64,000 nucleotides of DNA from Microbacterium commune (GTDB lineage: Bacteria > Actinomycetota > Actinomycetes > Actinomycetales > Microbacteriaceae): NCBI RefSeq assembly GCF_014836945.1, contig NZ_JACSPX010000001.1, forward strand, positions 1,515,313-1,579,312. Direction: 5' to 3'. Of the stretch, positions 34,710 through 44,800 are shown piece after piece. Within the stretch, counting starts at the first letter, position 1. The number at the start of each line of letters is the position of its first letter. The notes below the pieces were generated by a model. The model had not been told where the DNA came from, searched no databases, and saw only the letters and a list, made by a program, of their open reading frames with translations. The position numbers were made by a program, and so were the translations under genes.

Positions 34710-35675
34710 ATGACTTTCACGACCTCGACCTCGCCGTCGCCCGCCCCCGCGACCGCCGTGGCAGTGCTCCCTCAGGACCCCGGCGGCCGCCGCCGTCGAC
34801 GCGCCCCGATCGGCGACTCGTCGACCCCGGTCGGCATGCGCTCGCGCTCCTACCGCTCGATGAACGTCATCGTCACGATCGTGCTCGCCGTCGGCGGGAT
34901 CATCATGATCGCGCCGCTGCTGTGGACCTTCACGACGTCGCTGAAGACCCGTGAGGCGGTGTTCGCGCTGCCGCCGCAGTGGATCCCCGACCCCGTGCAG
35001 TGGGAGAACTATCTGCGCGTGTGGTCAGCGGGTCCGCTGGCCAGCGGCATCTGGAACAGCATCGTCGTCTCGGTGAGCGTGACGGTGGTGGGCACCGCGA
35101 CGAGCGCGCTCGCCGCCTTCGCGTTCGCGAAGATGCGGCTGCCCTTCAAGAACGTCGTCTTCCTCACCCTGCTCGTGGCGATCATGATCCCGTTCCCGAC
35201 GATCATGATCCCGCAGTTCAAGATGTTCGGCGATCTGGGCATGGTCGACACCCTGTGGCCGCTCATCCTGCCCGGCCTGTTCGGGAACATCGTGATGATC
35301 TTCTTCCTGCGTCAGTTCCTGGACTCGGTGCCCGACTCGATCATCGAGGCCGCCAAACTCGACGGCGCCGGGTATCTGCGCATCTTCTGGACGCTGATCT
35401 TCCCCGCCATCCGCCCCGCGGTGGCTGCGCAGTTCATCCTGTGGTTCATGGCGGTGTGGAACGACTACCTGGCGCCGATCATCTACCTGAACTCGCCGGA
35501 GAGGCAGACGCTGCAGCTCGTGATCGCGAGCTTCAACGCCACCTACGCGAGCCAGACGGACTACCCGCTGATCATGGCCGCATCGTTCATCGCGCTCATC
35601 CCCGTGCTCGTGGTGTTCGTGATCTTCCAGCGGCAGATCATCGAATCCGTCGCGCTGACCGGGGCCAAGGGCTGA
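34710..35675 (+). CDS. Sugar ABC transporter permease (MalG type)
   Basis: 321 residues. A long basic, proline-rich cytoplasmic N-terminus (about 50 residues) precedes six membrane segments. EAA loop IIEAAKLDGAGYLRIFWTLIFP near residue 215. Completes the importer started by 32410 and 33797; no ATPase gene is present in the operon, so a shared multi-sugar ATPase encoded elsewhere is expected. Two bases separate it from the GH43 gene. Confidence 0.93.
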   Translation: MTFTTSTSPSPAPATAVAVLPQDPGGRRRRRAPIGDSSTPVGMRSRSYRSMNVIVTIVLAVGGIIMIAPLLWTFTTSLKTREAVFALPPQWIPDPVQWENYLRVWSAGPLASGIWNSIVVSVSVTVVGTATSALAAFAFAKMRLPFKNVVFLTLLVAIMIPFPTIMIPQFKMFGDLGMVDTLWPLILPGLFGNIVMIFFLRQFLDSVPDSIIEAAKLDGAGYLRIFWTLIFPAIRPAVAAQFILWFMAVWNDYLAPIIYLNSPERQTLQLVIASFNATYASQTDYPLIMAASFIALIPVLVVFVIFQRQIIESVALTGAKG

Positions 35676-35677
35676 GC

Positions 35678-37024
35678 ATGATCGATACCGCAGACACCGC
35701 AGACACCGTCGACACCGCAGACACCGCGACCTGGGGTGCGCGCAACGCGCACGACCCGACCGTCGTGCACGGCGACGACGGACTCTGGTACATGTTCTCG
35801 ACCGACGCCGCATCGGGGCTCGACCGGGTGCCGGCCGGCGTGCACGTGCGCACCTCGCCGGACCTGGTCACGTGGACCTACCGCGGCACCGCGCTGAAGG
35901 GGGTGCCGACTCCCGCCGGCTCGTGGTCGGGGGCGGTGGGACTGTGGGCGCCGGAGGTGGTGCGCTGGCCGGCCGCCGATGCCGACGGCGACGGGCTGCG
36001 GGAGACGCGGTGGCACATGTACTACTCCGCGTCGACGTTCGGCTCGCGCACCTCGGCGATCGGACTGGCCACGGCGGCCGAGCCCGCCGGTCCCTGGCGC
36101 GACGAGGGCATCGTGATCGCGACGGACCACGCGCGCGACACGATCAACGCGATCGACGCGGCAGTCGGGTACGACCGCGACGGCACACCGTGGATGCTGT
36201 ACGGATCGTTCTTCGGCGGCATCCACGCGGTAGAGCTCGCGCTCGAGACCGGCCGGCGCCGACGTGACGAACCGGGCACGCTGATCGCCCGACGACCCGC
36301 CGGCGTCGACGGCGCGATCGAGGGCGCCTACGTCGTGCAGCGCGACGGTCGCCACGTGCTCTTCGTGTCGTACGACTCGCTGGTCGACACGTACAGCGTG
36401 CGGGTGGGCATCTCGGACTCGATCACGGGGCCGTACCTCGACCACCAGGGGCGCGACCTCACCTCGCCGACCGACGAGCACGCCGTCTCGACCGGCACCA
36501 AGGTGCTCGGCGGTCTGCGCTTTCCCGGCGGCCCGGGGCTGATCGCTCCGGGGCACAACTCGATCTTCCACGACGGCACCGACACCTTCATGGTGCACCA
36601 CGTGCGCTTCGCGGACGCCCCGACCGAGCACGAGGCGCAGATCCGTCGCGTGCACTGGACCGCCACGGGCTGGCCCGTCGTGTCGCCGCACCCGTATGCG
36701 GGCGACGGCACCGAGCGCCTCGCCGCTGCCGAGCCCGTCGCAGGGGAGTGGGATGCCGTGCGCTTCGCGCCGGAGACCGCCGGCGTCGTCGACGCCGAGC
36801 GCGTGCGCATCGAGTCGGATCTGATGAGCGCAGGAGAGCCGGCCACGACCCATCTGACGGTGATCCCGGACGCGTCGTCCGGCTCGGCCGGATCGGAAGC
36901 CGCCGGGCTGGATGCCGTGGTCTTCGGCGCATGGGATCCCGTCGCGGGATGCCCGGTGCTCTCGTTCAGCGGCATCGATGCCGACGGGGTGGTCTGGAGC
37001 GGCTCGAAGACGGTGCGCTCATGA
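35678..37024 (+). CDS. Glycoside hydrolase family 43, intracellular
   Basis: 448 residues without a signal peptide. Five-bladed propeller of GH43 with the base Asp in NAHDPTVV, the pKa-modulating Asp in NAIDAAVGYD and the acid Glu in AIEGAYVVQRDG. A C-terminal beta-domain follows from about residue 330. Likely an arabinanase or arabinosidase/xylosidase that trims imported arabino-oligosaccharides. The N-terminus is odd: a DTA/DTV repeat encoded by five 9-bp units (35684-35728). Start ATG 35678 lies 2 bases past the permease stop. Exact linkage specificity cannot be read. Confidence 0.88.
   Translation: MIDTADTADTVDTADTATWGARNAHDPTVVHGDDGLWYMFSTDAASGLDRVPAGVHVRTSPDLVTWTYRGTALKGVPTPAGSWSGAVGLWAPEVVRWPAADADGDGLRETRWHMYYSASTFGSRTSAIGLATAAEPAGPWRDEGIVIATDHARDTINAIDAAVGYDRDGTPWMLYGSFFGGIHAVELALETGRRRRDEPGTLIARRPAGVDGAIEGAYVVQRDGRHVLFVSYDSLVDTYSVRVGISDSITGPYLDHQGRDLTSPTDEHAVSTGTKVLGGLRFPGGPGLIAPGHNSIFHDGTDTFMVHHVRFADAPTEHEAQIRRVHWTATGWPVVSPHPYAGDGTERLAAAEPVAGEWDAVRFAPETAGVVDAERVRIESDLMSAGEPATTHLTVIPDASSGSAGSEAAGLDAVVFGAWDPVAGCPVLSFSGIDADGVVWSGSKTVRS
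35684..35728 (+). repeat. Five tandem 9-bp repeats in the GH43 coding start
   Basis: Units GATACCGCA, GACACCGCA, GACACCGTC, GACACCGCA, GACACCGCG. They encode a DTA-type repeat at residues 3-17. Copy-number change would keep the frame. Confidence 0.85.
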
Positions 37025-37701
37025 GCGCCGAGACGTACGCCGCTGCAGGGTGGACGGGCCGGGTCATGCAGATGCTCGACGCCGTGTGGACCCTGGTGCT
37101 CGTCAACCTGCTGTTCATCGGCGGCGTGCTCGCGGGCGGCGTGGTGGCCGGGGTCATGCCGGCCGGCGTCGCCGCGGCATCCGTCCTGCTTCCCGGCGGC
37201 CGCCCCGCCGATGACGGCATCGTGCGCGCGTTCGTGCGGCACTACCGTGCCGCGTTCCGCCGGGCGAACCTCACCGGCATCCCGTTCCTGATCGCGGGTC
37301 TGCTGCTGGCTGCGGATGCGGCGGCGCTGGCCCGGCTCGCCGGACCGGCCGCCGCGGTGCTCTCCGGCCTCACGGCGATCGTCGCTCTCGTGGTCGTGGT
37401 GACCCTCGCGGTCACGCTGACCCTGCTCGCCCGGCACGGCGACCGGCCCTCCGCGGTGCTGCGCGCCGCCGTCGCCGTCGCGCTCTCCGCCCCCGCGACG
37501 GGCCTGGGCGTGCTCATCGCTCTGCTCGCCATGGCCGTCATCGCCGGGGTGTTCCCCGTGACGATCCCGCTGGTCGGCATCTCCCTTCCTCTCGCTGTCG
37601 CCGTGCGCCTGATCGACCGCCGTCTCGCCCGGCTTCCGATCGGCCCCGCGCAACCGACCCTCGACTCCGCCACCCCCAACCCAGACAAGGACATCCTGTG
37701 A
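37021..37701 (+). CDS. YesL/DUF624-like membrane protein
   Basis: 226 residues, five to six hydrophobic segments. The N-terminal LDAVWTLVLVNLLFIGG and the general layout match the YesL family (DUF624), small membrane proteins found with sugar ABC importers and pectin/arabinan enzymes in Gram-positive bacteria. Function unproven; possibly an accessory of the importer. Overlaps GH43 by 4 bases and GH51 by 4 bases, so it is fully embedded in the operon. Confidence 0.75.
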   Translation: MSAETYAAAGWTGRVMQMLDAVWTLVLVNLLFIGGVLAGGVVAGVMPAGVAAASVLLPGGRPADDGIVRAFVRHYRAAFRRANLTGIPFLIAGLLLAADAAALARLAGPAAAVLSGLTAIVALVVVVTLAVTLTLLARHGDRPSAVLRAAVAVALSAPATGLGVLIALLAMAVIAGVFPVTIPLVGISLPLAVAVRLIDRRLARLPIGPAQPTLDSATPNPDKDIL

Positions 37702-39197
37702 CCAAGGCACGCATCTCCATCGACCGGACCGCGGTCGTCGCTCCGATCGATCGGCGCATCTTCGGCTCGTTCGTCGAGCACCTCGGCCGCTGCGTCTACG
37801 ACGGCATCTACGAGCCCGGCCACCCCACCGCGAACGAGGACGGCTTCCGTCTCGACGTCGTCGACCTGGTGCGCGAGCTCGGCTCGACCACCATCCGCTA
37901 CCCCGGCGGCAACTTCGTCTCCGGCTTCCGGTGGGAGGACTCGGTCGGACCGCGCGACAAGCGCCCGGTGCGTCGTGATCTCGCCTGGCACTCGCTCGAG
38001 ACCAACCAGGTCGGCGTCGACGAGTTCTCGCGCTGGCTCAAGCTCACCGGCTCCGAGCTGATGATGGCCGTCAACCTGGGCACGCGCGGCATCGAGGCGG
38101 CGCTCGACCTGCTGGAGTACTGCAACCACCCGTCGGGCACGGCGCTCAGCGATCAGCGCATCGCCAACGGCACCGTCGAACCGCACGACATCCGCATGTG
38201 GTGCCTGGGCAACGAGATGGACGGCCCCTGGCAGACCGGTTACATGACGGCCGACGACTACGGCAAGATCGCGGCCCGCACCGCCCAGGCGATGAAGGCG
38301 GCCGACCGCACGCTCGAGCTGGTGGTGTGCGGGTCATCGGGTTCCGGCATGCCGACCTTCGGCGACTGGGAGCGCACGGTGCTCGAGCACACCTACGAGC
38401 ACGTCGACTTCATCTCGTGCCACGCGTACTACCAGGAGCGCGGCGGTGACCTCGCCTCGTACCTCGCGTCGTCCATCGACATGCAGTACTTCATCGAGAC
38501 GGTCGTCGCCACCGCCGATCACGTGGGGCACAAGCTGAAGTCGAGCAAGAAGATCAAGCTCTCGTTCGACGAGTGGAACATCTGGTACCTCGATGAGCAC
38601 CGGGAGTCGGACGAGGTGAACGACGAGTGGCGCTACGCGCCGCGCCAGCTGGAGGACGTCTACTCGGTGGCGGATGCCGTGGTGCTCGGCAACCTGCTGA
38701 TCACGCTTCTGAAGAACCACGACCGCGTCGCGTCGGCCTCGCTCGCGCAGCTCGTGAACGTGATCGCCCCGATCATGACCGAGCCGGGCGGCGACGCGTG
38801 GCGGCAGACCACCTTCTTCCCCTTCTCGATCACGTCGCGTCTGGCGAAGGGCGAGGTGATCGCGCCTCGCATCGAGGTCGGGACCTACGACACCGCCGTC
38901 TACGGTCAGGCGCCCCTGGTCGACTCGGTGGTCACCGTCGATGAGGGCTCCGCGGCCGTGTTCCTCGTCAACCGCAGCCAGACCGAGTCGATCGAGGTGA
39001 GCATCGCCGTGGACGGGCTGGGCATCACGACCATCGACGAGGCCGTGACGCTGTGGGACGACGACGTGTACGCGAAGAACACGCTCGCCGAGCAGGACCG
39101 GGTCGGGCTGAAGGCCCTCGAGGGCGCGGTGATCCGCGACGGCGTGCTCACCGTCACCCTGCCGCCGGTCTCGTGGTCGGCGCTGTCGCTGTCGTGA
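37698..39197 (+). CDS. alpha-L-Arabinofuranosidase, GH51
   Basis: 499 residues, no signal peptide, the standard length for intracellular GH51. Acid/base Glu173 in CLGNEMDGPW and nucleophile Glu292 in LSFDEWNIWY are in place on the (beta/alpha)8 barrel; a C-terminal beta-sandwich follows. Releases L-arabinofuranose from arabinan or arabinoxylan oligomers after import. Start is the GTG at 37698, coupled to the YesL-like gene through GTGA. Confidence 0.95.
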   Translation: MTKARISIDRTAVVAPIDRRIFGSFVEHLGRCVYDGIYEPGHPTANEDGFRLDVVDLVRELGSTTIRYPGGNFVSGFRWEDSVGPRDKRPVRRDLAWHSLETNQVGVDEFSRWLKLTGSELMMAVNLGTRGIEAALDLLEYCNHPSGTALSDQRIANGTVEPHDIRMWCLGNEMDGPWQTGYMTADDYGKIAARTAQAMKAADRTLELVVCGSSGSGMPTFGDWERTVLEHTYEHVDFISCHAYYQERGGDLASYLASSIDMQYFIETVVATADHVGHKLKSSKKIKLSFDEWNIWYLDEHRESDEVNDEWRYAPRQLEDVYSVADAVVLGNLLITLLKNHDRVASASLAQLVNVIAPIMTEPGGDAWRQTTFFPFSITSRLAKGEVIAPRIEVGTYDTAVYGQAPLVDSVVTVDEGSAAVFLVNRSQTESIEVSIAVDGLGITTIDEAVTLWDDDVYAKNTLAEQDRVGLKALEGAVIRDGVLTVTLPPVSWSALSLS

Positions 39198-40180
39198 CCC
39201 GGAACCTGCGCCCGGTCGGCGCCACCGCTGCTCTGATCGCAGCGGCGGCGCTCGCCGGGTGCGCGCCGGCGAGCGCCGTCGCACCCGTGCTGACCGGCGA
39301 CGTGTTCGTGCACGACCCGGCCTACGTGCAGGTCGGCGACGATCGCTTCGTCTACTCGACGGGCAACGGTCAGATCGCCGACGGGAACATCCAGATCCGC
39401 CGTTCCGACGACGGCGTCGACTGGGAGTATGCGGGCGAGGTGTGGGACGAGAAGCCGGCGTGGCTCGACGACGCGGTGCCCGGTGTCGACAACCTCTGGG
39501 CGCCCGAGCTCTACCAGCACGACGGCACCTGGTACCTCTACTACTCGGTGTCGACGTTCGGCAGCGGCGACTCGGTCATCGCCCTGGCGACGAACACGAC
39601 CCTCGACCCCGACGATCCCGACTTCGAGTGGGTCGACCGCGGTGAGGTCATCGCGTCGGAGGGAACCGACTTCAACGCGATCGACGCCGGCATCGTCGAA
39701 GACGCGGACGGCACACCGTGGATGTCGTTCGGGTCGTTCTCATCGGGCATCCGGATGGTCGAACTCGAGTGGCCCAGCGGCCTGCGCGCGGACTCCGCCG
39801 CGCCGCTTCGCCTCGCCGATCGCGGTCTCGTCGAGAACGCGATCGAGGCGCCGTACATCGTCGCGCGCGACGGCTGGTTCTACCTGGTCGTCTCGCGCGG
39901 ATTCTGCTGCCGGGGAGTGGACAGCACGTACGAGATCGTCGTCGGGCGGTCGAAGGACGTCGCCGGCCCCTACCTGGATGCCGACGGGACCTCACTGCTC
40001 GATGACGGCGGCACGGTCGTGCTCTCCGGCGACGGCGCCGATCGCATCGGGCCGGGCGGACAGTCGGTGTTCGGCGACACGCTGGCGTTCCACTACTACG
40101 ACGGTGCGGCCGACGGCGTCCCCACGCTCGGCCTGCTGCCCCTGCAGTGGCAGGACGGCTGGCCGAGGGCGAGCTGGTGA
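39194..40180 (+). CDS. GH43 family lipoprotein (arabinan-active)
   Basis: 328 residues from the GTG at 39194 (GTGA overlap with GH51). Lipoprotein signal with LAGC, Cys23, so it is anchored on the outer face of the membrane. GH43 residues: base Asp in VFVHDPAYVQ, Asp in FNAIDAGIVED, acid Glu in AIEAPYIVARDG. The arrangement (FVYSTGNGQ, WAPELYQHDGTWYLYYS) resembles endo-1,5-alpha-L-arabinanases. It likely makes oligosaccharides for the importer encoded upstream. Last gene of the long operon. Confidence 0.9.
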   Translation: MTRNLRPVGATAALIAAAALAGCAPASAVAPVLTGDVFVHDPAYVQVGDDRFVYSTGNGQIADGNIQIRRSDDGVDWEYAGEVWDEKPAWLDDAVPGVDNLWAPELYQHDGTWYLYYSVSTFGSGDSVIALATNTTLDPDDPDFEWVDRGEVIASEGTDFNAIDAGIVEDADGTPWMSFGSFSSGIRMVELEWPSGLRADSAAPLRLADRGLVENAIEAPYIVARDGWFYLVVSRGFCCRGVDSTYEIVVGRSKDVAGPYLDADGTSLLDDGGTVVLSGDGADRIGPGGQSVFGDTLAFHYYDGAADGVPTLGLLPLQWQDGWPRASW

Positions 40181-40246
40181 GCGCGATGGACGGCCGGGCG
40201 TCACGCCTCGGCCGGCCCGATGCCCTCACCGTGGGATCATGACGGA

Positions 40247-41506
40247 ATGAACACCGAGCGCAATTGGGCAGGGAACGTCGTCTACGGGGCGGCTGGGCTC
40301 GTTCATCCCGGATCGATCGACGAGGTGCGCACGGCGCTCGCCTCGAGCGAGCGGGTGCGGACGCTGGGCACCAGGCACTCGTTCAACGACATCGCCGACA
40401 CCGACGGAGTGCTCATCGCGCTCGATCGGATGCCGCGTGTCGTCGAGGTCAGCGACGCGCGTGACGCTGTGCGCGTCAGCGGCGCACTGCGCTACGGCGA
40501 CGTCGCACCTCAGCTCGAAGCCTCCGGTCTCGCGCTCGCCAACCTCGCCTCGCTGCCGCACATCTCGATCGCCGGCGCTGTGGCCACGGGCACGCACGGA
40601 TCGGGCGACCGCTCCGGTTCGCTCGCGACCGCGGTGCGGGCGCTCACGATCGTGAGCGCCGACGGCGAGGTGCACGAACTGCGCCGCGGCGACCCCGACT
40701 TCGACGGCGCAGTCGTCTCGCTCGGTGCGCTCGGCGCCGTGATCGACCTCACGCTCGACGTGGAGCCCACGTACGCCGTCGCGCAGCACGTCTACGAGGG
40801 ACCGAGCTGGGACGCGATCCTCGCCGACCTCGACGCGGTCACGGGCGCCGGCACCAGCGTGAGCATCTTCTCGACCTGGCAGCGCACCGACGCCGCCGAT
40901 CAGCTGTGGGTGAAGCAGCGTCAGCCCGACGACCGCGTCGACCAGCGCGCGGCCGTCGCCGCATCGCTCGGGGCGGTGCCTGCCGCGGGCAAGCGTCACC
41001 CGATCCTCGGCGCCGATCCGCGGGCGTGCAGCGAGCAGGGCGGTGTTGCGGGGGAGTGGTTCGAGCGGCTGCCGCACTTCCGGCTCGCGTTCACCCCGTC
41101 AGCCGGCGTCGAGCTGCAGAGCGAGTACCTCGTGCCGCGTCGCGATGCGATCGATGCGATCGAGGCGGTTCGCGGGCTGGCCTCACGCATCGCGCCGCTG
41201 CTGCTCGTGAACGAGATCCGCACGGTGCGAGCCGACGAGTTGTGGTTGAGCTCGTCGTTCGGGACGGATGCCGTCGGCATCCACTTCACGTGGCGACCCG
41301 ACGAGTCCGCGGTGCGGGCGCTGCTGCCGGAGATCGAGGCGGCGCTGCCGGATTCGACGCGACCGCACTGGGGCAAGATCTCGACCCTGGATGCCGCTGA
41401 GGTGCGCGCGCGCTTCCCGCGCTGGGCCGACTTCGCGGCGCTCGCCGCGTCGTACGACCCGGAGCGACGACTCGTGAACCGGCGCCTGGAGCTGCTCGGA
41501 CTCTGA
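40247..41506 (+). CDS. Alditol oxidase-like FAD-dependent oxidoreductase (AldO family)
   Basis: 419 residues, close to the length of Streptomyces AldO. PCMH-type FAD domain with TLGTRHSFNDIAD, where His44 corresponds to the histidine that carries covalent FAD, and SLPHISIAGAVATGTHGSGDRSGSLA. C-terminal part has the AldO-like EWFERLPHFRLAFTPSAGVELQSEYLVPR and RPHWGKISTL. Such enzymes oxidise xylitol, sorbitol or related polyols with O2, making H2O2. Start at ATG 40247; no signal peptide. Physiological link to arabinan use is unclear; arabinitol is a conceivable substrate. Confidence 0.88.
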   Translation: MNTERNWAGNVVYGAAGLVHPGSIDEVRTALASSERVRTLGTRHSFNDIADTDGVLIALDRMPRVVEVSDARDAVRVSGALRYGDVAPQLEASGLALANLASLPHISIAGAVATGTHGSGDRSGSLATAVRALTIVSADGEVHELRRGDPDFDGAVVSLGALGAVIDLTLDVEPTYAVAQHVYEGPSWDAILADLDAVTGAGTSVSIFSTWQRTDAADQLWVKQRQPDDRVDQRAAVAASLGAVPAAGKRHPILGADPRACSEQGGVAGEWFERLPHFRLAFTPSAGVELQSEYLVPRRDAIDAIEAVRGLASRIAPLLLVNEIRTVRADELWLSSSFGTDAVGIHFTWRPDESAVRALLPEIEAALPDSTRPHWGKISTLDAAEVRARFPRWADFAALAASYDPERRLVNRRLELLGL

Positions 41507-41510
41507 CGGG

Positions 41511-41532
41511 CGCGACGCGGCAGCGTCACGCG
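41511..41532 (+). terminator. Hairpin after the alditol oxidase gene
   Basis: CGCGACGC, loop GGCA, GCGTC-A-CGCG with one bulge, 5 bases past the stop. Confidence 0.4.
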
Positions 41533-41544
41533 GTGATCAGCCTC

Positions 41545-41574
41545 TTGTGTTCCGCTCGTGATACCGGTAACATC
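41545..41574 (+). promoter_or_regulatory. Promoter and LacI operator 1 of the wall-anchored GH43 gene
   Basis: TTGTGT (41545-41550), 17 bases, TAACAT (41568-41573). Operator 18-mer at 41557-41574 matches GATGTTACCGGTAACATC at 15 of 18 positions; its right half CCGGTAACATC is exact and includes the -10. The same element occurs at 45067 and 47777. Confidence 0.7.
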
Positions 41575-41817
41575 CGAATCAGCTGGCCCCAACGCCGTGG
41601 CATCTGTCGTATCTCGAGGAGGAGACACCCCACCCCACCGAACCCGGTGGCGCGGCCCCAGCTGATCGCGGCTCCGGCCGCCGGCCCGACCGGGCCGATC
41701 TTCCCCACCTGCCGTCTCAGGGCGCGCATGAGCGGCATCCCCTCATGCCGCTGCTCGAGCGCGCCCGCTCTTCGGCGAGCGCTGAGACGGCCGATGCACT
41801 AGAAGGAGTTCGTACAC
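41575..41817 (+). other. Long leader before the GH43 gene, no gene seen
   Basis: About 240 bases between the predicted promoter and the GTG at 41818. It contains GC-rich self-complementary stretches (around 41667-41702) but no recognised riboswitch and no convincing short reading frame with a ribosome site. An AAGGAG at 41803-41808 serves the GH43 gene. Confidence 0.5.
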
Positions 41818-44800
41818 GTGAGAACACACGACAATCCTCCGCGCCGTCGGCGCCGATCAGCCCGGCGCGTGGCCGCGGTGATCGGAGTCACCGCGCTGGT
41901 CGCCTCCTCGGCGACCGCCGTCGGCCAGGCCGCCTTCGCGGCTCCGGTCGACCTCGTCGCCGACGGCACGTTCGAGACCGGGATCTCGGGCTGGACCGCG
42001 CCCTTCGGCGGCACTCTGGCCTCGAGTGACGACGCCAAGAGCGGCAGCAAGGCGCTGGCGATCAGTGGCCGCTCCGCATTCCAGTCGGGCCCCGCTGCCA
42101 CCGTCACCGGCAAGCTCGCGACCAACAAGTCGTTCGACCTCAGCGTCTCCCTGAAGTTCACAGAGGCGCAGAACAACCGTGAGACGCAGAACTTCAACGC
42201 GGTGCTCTGCACGACGTCTCGCAGTCAGTGCGATGTCGTCGGGTCGGTCGCGGCGAAGAAGGGCGAATGGGCCACGCTGACCACCACCTTCACCCCGAAT
42301 ACCGCGGACTACGACGTTCTGTTCCTGGAGACGCCGTGGAACACCGACATCCAGTCGTTCGTGATCGACGACGTCTCGCTGCGCACAGACGACGGCGCGC
42401 CGGCCGTGACCGAGCCGCCGGCCGTGCCGGGCAACCTGCTGCCCGACGGGCGGTTCGCAGGCAGCACGACCGGATGGACGAACACCCGCGGCGGCGAACT
42501 GGCGCTCACCGCCGACGCCGCCAGCGGCTCGCACGCACTCGCCGCGACGAAGCGGGAGAACACGCAGTCAGGGCCCTTCGCCGACGTCTCGGGCAAGCTC
42601 GAGACCGGCGCCACCTATCGCATGAGCGGAAAGCTGAAGTACACCGAAGGTGAGGCGACGCAGCGCTTCAACTTCACCTTCTGCCCGTCGAACTTCAACG
42701 GCTGCGCCGACTACGGTCACACCTTCACCAAGGGGGAGTGGGGATCGTTCTCGCAGGAGTTCACTGCTGAGGCGAAGCACGCCGACGCGAACTGGTTCTT
42801 CATCGAGACGCCGTGGGGCTCGAACGCCCTGCAGGACTTCGCCGTCGACGAGATCTCGCTGATCAAGATCGCGGACGCTCCCGAGCAGCCGGCCTATCAG
42901 GGGCTCGAGGACGTGCAGACCAAGCCGATCGGCGACCACAACCCGCTCGTCGGCCACAAGTTCGGCGCCGACCCGCACCACCTCGTGTACAACGGTCGGC
43001 TCTACATCTACTCCACCGACGACACGCAGCAGTACGAGGCGAACAGCAAGGACGCCAACGGCCTGCCCACGCAGTCGAACGGCTACGGTGCCATCACGCG
43101 TCTCAACGTGATGTCGACCAGCGACATGGTGAACTGGGTCGATCACGGTGCGGTCCCGATCGCTCGCGAGGGTGGCGCCGCTCCCTGGGCGCGCAACTCG
43201 TGGGCTCCCGCGGCGATCGAGAAGGACGGCAAGGTCTACTTGTACTTCTGCGACAGCGGCACCGGGACTGCCGTCGTCGTCGGAGGCTCGCCGCTCGGGC
43301 CGTGGACCGACCCGCTCGAAAAGAAGATCATCCCCGACACCGTCGACCGCGACTACATCGCCTCGGGCGGTTTCCCCGCGGGCATGTGGCTGTTCGACCC
43401 CGAGATCTTCATCGACGACGACGGTCAGGCCTACCTCTACTTCGGCGGCAACTCGCAGATCGGCACCGCGCCGAACGTGCAGGGCCCGCAGAACCCCAAG
43501 TCGACCCGAGTCGTGAAGCTGAAGGACGACCTGGTGACCCTCGACGGCGACCCGGTCGAGATCGACGCTCCCGGCATGTTCGAGGCGTCCAGCATGTTCA
43601 AGCGCGACGGCAAGTACTACTACTCCTACTCGTCCAACTTCCAGGTGAAGGAAGAGGCAGGCAAGTACCCGAAAACCGGGGCCATCGCCTACATGATGAC
43701 GGACGATCCGATGGATCTCACGGCCTCAAAGTACGCGGGTGAAGCCTTCCTGAACCAGGCGACGTTCTTCGGCGCGGGCAACGGGGGCAACAACCACTCC
43801 GACATGTTCACCTACAAGGGTGGGACCTACTTCACCTACCACGCGCAGACACGCGGAGCCGCCTGGGCCGCCGCGTTCGGCAGCCCGGGCGCCACGCAGG
43901 GCTACCGCTCGGTGCACATCGACAAGCTGGAGTTCAACGCCGACGGCACCATCAAGCCGGTGCAGGGGACCCGCGCGGGCGTCGAGCAGGTCGAGGCGTT
44001 CGACCCGTATCGCACGTTCGAGGCCGAAACCCTCGCATGGCAGCTGGGCATCACCACGGCCAAGACGGAGGCAGCATCCGTCGAGTTCCCCGAGCACAAC
44101 GGCGGGGGCAACCTCGTCGTGGCATCGGTCGACGACGGTGACTTCACCGGCGTCTCCGGGGTCGACTTCGGAGCCGGCGCGAAGACCGTGTCGGCGCGGG
44201 TGAAGCCGCTGACCGAGGGCAGCAGCATCCAGGTCCGTCTCGACCAGCCCGACGGGCCGGTCGTGGCGACCCTGCCGGTGGACGGCGCGGTCGGCGAATG
44301 GACGACCGTGCAGGCCGACGTCGACGGCGCGACCGGGGAGCACGACGTGTTCTTCGTGTTCGCCGGCGGCGAAGGCGCGGAGGCAGGCGTCGACCTCGTG
44401 GAGATCGACAACTGGGCGTTCACCGGATCGCAGGATTCGGGACCCGGTGAGCAGGAGCTCACGGCGAAGCTCTCGAGCACGCAGGTCGAGGCCGGTGGCT
44501 CGGTGACGATCACCGCAGCCGGCGTCGACGCCGCGGAGGTCGAGATCGGCATCGAGAGCACCTACCGCAAGCTCGGCACGGCGCGGGTGGCAGGCGGCGC
44601 GCTGTCGGCCACCGTCGTGATCCCGGCCGACATCGAACTGGGTGCCCATGAGATCGTGCTGCGCGCCGACGGTGCAGAACTGACGCGGCTGCCTCTCACG
44701 GTGACGGCCGCCGCCGCACCGGGCGATGGCGACCCGGGCGGTGACGGTTCGAGCGACGGCGGTGTCGGCACCGGTGGATCCACCACCGGCGGCACGGCGT

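Noticed and set aside
41533-41802. An 89-codon frame in the GH43 leader
   Set aside because: No ribosome site, Pro/Arg-rich low-complexity translation and overlap with the operator; not supportable as a gene.
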